Assembly (NCBI RefSeq): GCF_022788655.1
Contig: NZ_CP084951.1
Span: 2,418,001-2,482,000, forward strand
Reading direction: 5' to 3'
DNA length: 64,000 bases
Source: Sulfitobacter indolifex
GTDB lineage: Bacteria > Pseudomonadota > Alphaproteobacteria > Rhodobacterales > Rhodobacteraceae
This document shows positions 63,609-64,000 of this stretch, one piece after another. The first letter of the stretch is position 1. The number at the start of each line of letters is the position of its first letter. Position numbers and translations under genes: made by a program. Below the pieces are notes generated by a model that made no database searches, was not told the origin of the DNA, and saw nothing but the letters and a program-made list of their open reading frames with translations.

Positions 63609-64000
63609 TCCGCGCAGTTTTCGCATTCGTTGGCCTGTTGTTCACAGCTCTCACCGCCACGGCGGAAGAGGAGATCGTGCTGGGCCTCAGTCAGGCCGAA
63701 GTCTCCATCACCACCAATTTCGACGGCTCAGAGATCCTCGTCTACGGCGCTGTCAAACGTGAAACCCCGATCCCCGAAGGCGCGCCGCTTGAGGTTGTGG
63801 TCACCGTCTCCGGCCCCTCAATGCCGATCATGGTACGGCGCAAGGAGCGGCGGTTTGGCATCTGGGTCAACGTGGACGCTGTCGAGGTCGACCGCGCGCC
63901 GAGCTTCTATGCGGTGGTCACCTCTGGCCCGCTGTCCGAAGTGCTAAAACGCATCGAAGACCTGCGCCACCGCATCTCCATCCCCCGCGCCATCCGCTCG
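63605..64000 (+). CDS. TIGR02186 family protein, N-terminal part
   Basis: The first 132 residues are visible: signal peptide (MIRAVFAFVGLLFTALTATAEEE) and IVLGLSQAEVSITTNFDGSEILVYGAVKRE, then VTVSGPSMPIMVRRKERRFGIWVN, the core of TIGR02186, a periplasmic protein found beside TauE/SafE genes. It runs off the window. It overlaps the exporter gene by 4 bases, so they are one operon. Confidence 0.88.
   Translation, partial: MIRAVFAFVGLLFTALTATAEEEIVLGLSQAEVSITTNFDGSEILVYGAVKRETPIPEGAPLEVVVTVSGPSMPIMVRRKERRFGIWVNVDAVEVDRAPSFYAVVTSGPLSEVLKRIEDLRHRISIPRAIRS

Overview
The window is high-GC bacterial DNA (apart from a lower-GC insert at about 25.1-31.7 kb). Several features point to an alphaproteobacterium of the Rhodobacterales, probably the Roseobacter group: an LldD-type lactate dehydrogenase, TIGR02186, DUF2237 and DUF4893 proteins, trpA and trpB kept apart, an Irr-type iron box, a GTTC-N7-GTTC SOS box, and many ATGA-coupled operons. 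The taxon is inferred from gene content; no search was run.

Region 1 (1-24.6 kb) looks like an oxygen-limitation island. A response regulator lies divergent to a Crp/Fnr protein that has the FNR-type E-x2-S-R recognition helix but no N-terminal iron-sulphur cysteines. Seven TTGAT-N4-ATCAA-like sites, four of them perfect plus three close variants or repeats of the same core, lie in front of universal stress proteins, small cytochromes c, a DUF302 protein, a phasin, a long minus-strand operon and a long plus-strand operon. The minus-strand operon is cbpA-cbpM, a metal P-type ATPase, then an Mla-like STAS-permease, ATPase, MCE protein and lipoprotein. The plus-strand operon is a five-heme cytochrome c, nqrABCDEF, apbE, nqrM and a CBS-pair protein: a complete Na+-NQR module with its flavin transferase and maturation factor, but with a strongly shortened NqrB that has serine where the covalent FMN threonine is expected.

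Region 2 (25,066-31,697) is a 6.6-kb integrated element next to tRNA-Asn(GUU). It is bounded by a 24-bp direct repeat of the tRNA 3' end, with GTGTACCG repeats inside both ends. It carries a tyrosine integrase lacking two canonical catalytic residues, a serine recombinase with nearby GGTAAC repeats, a protein with features of a family A polymerase palm behind a terminator-like leader, a zinc-ribbon/YbjQ protein, a peptidoglycan-binding exported protein and a small membrane protein.

Region 3 (31.7-64 kb) is mostly core genome: tRNA-Asn, DoxX, gamma-glutamyltransferase, tRNA-Ser(GCU), YchF, trpA, lldD, ribosomal protein L25, pth, a beta-lactamase-like serine hydrolase, DUF2237 and DUF4893 proteins, a membrane-tethered LuxR-type regulator beside two paralogous secreted proteins, trpB, an AsmA-like protein, rimO, a VOC protein divergent to a LysR regulator, an SOS-controlled tandem-repeat protein, HlyIII, IMPACT and M48 proteins, a class IV aminotransferase, a universal stress protein, Irr-boxed nfuA with tsaB and rimI, a BMP-type nucleoside ABC transporter, a TauE/SafE exporter and the start of a TIGR02186 gene.
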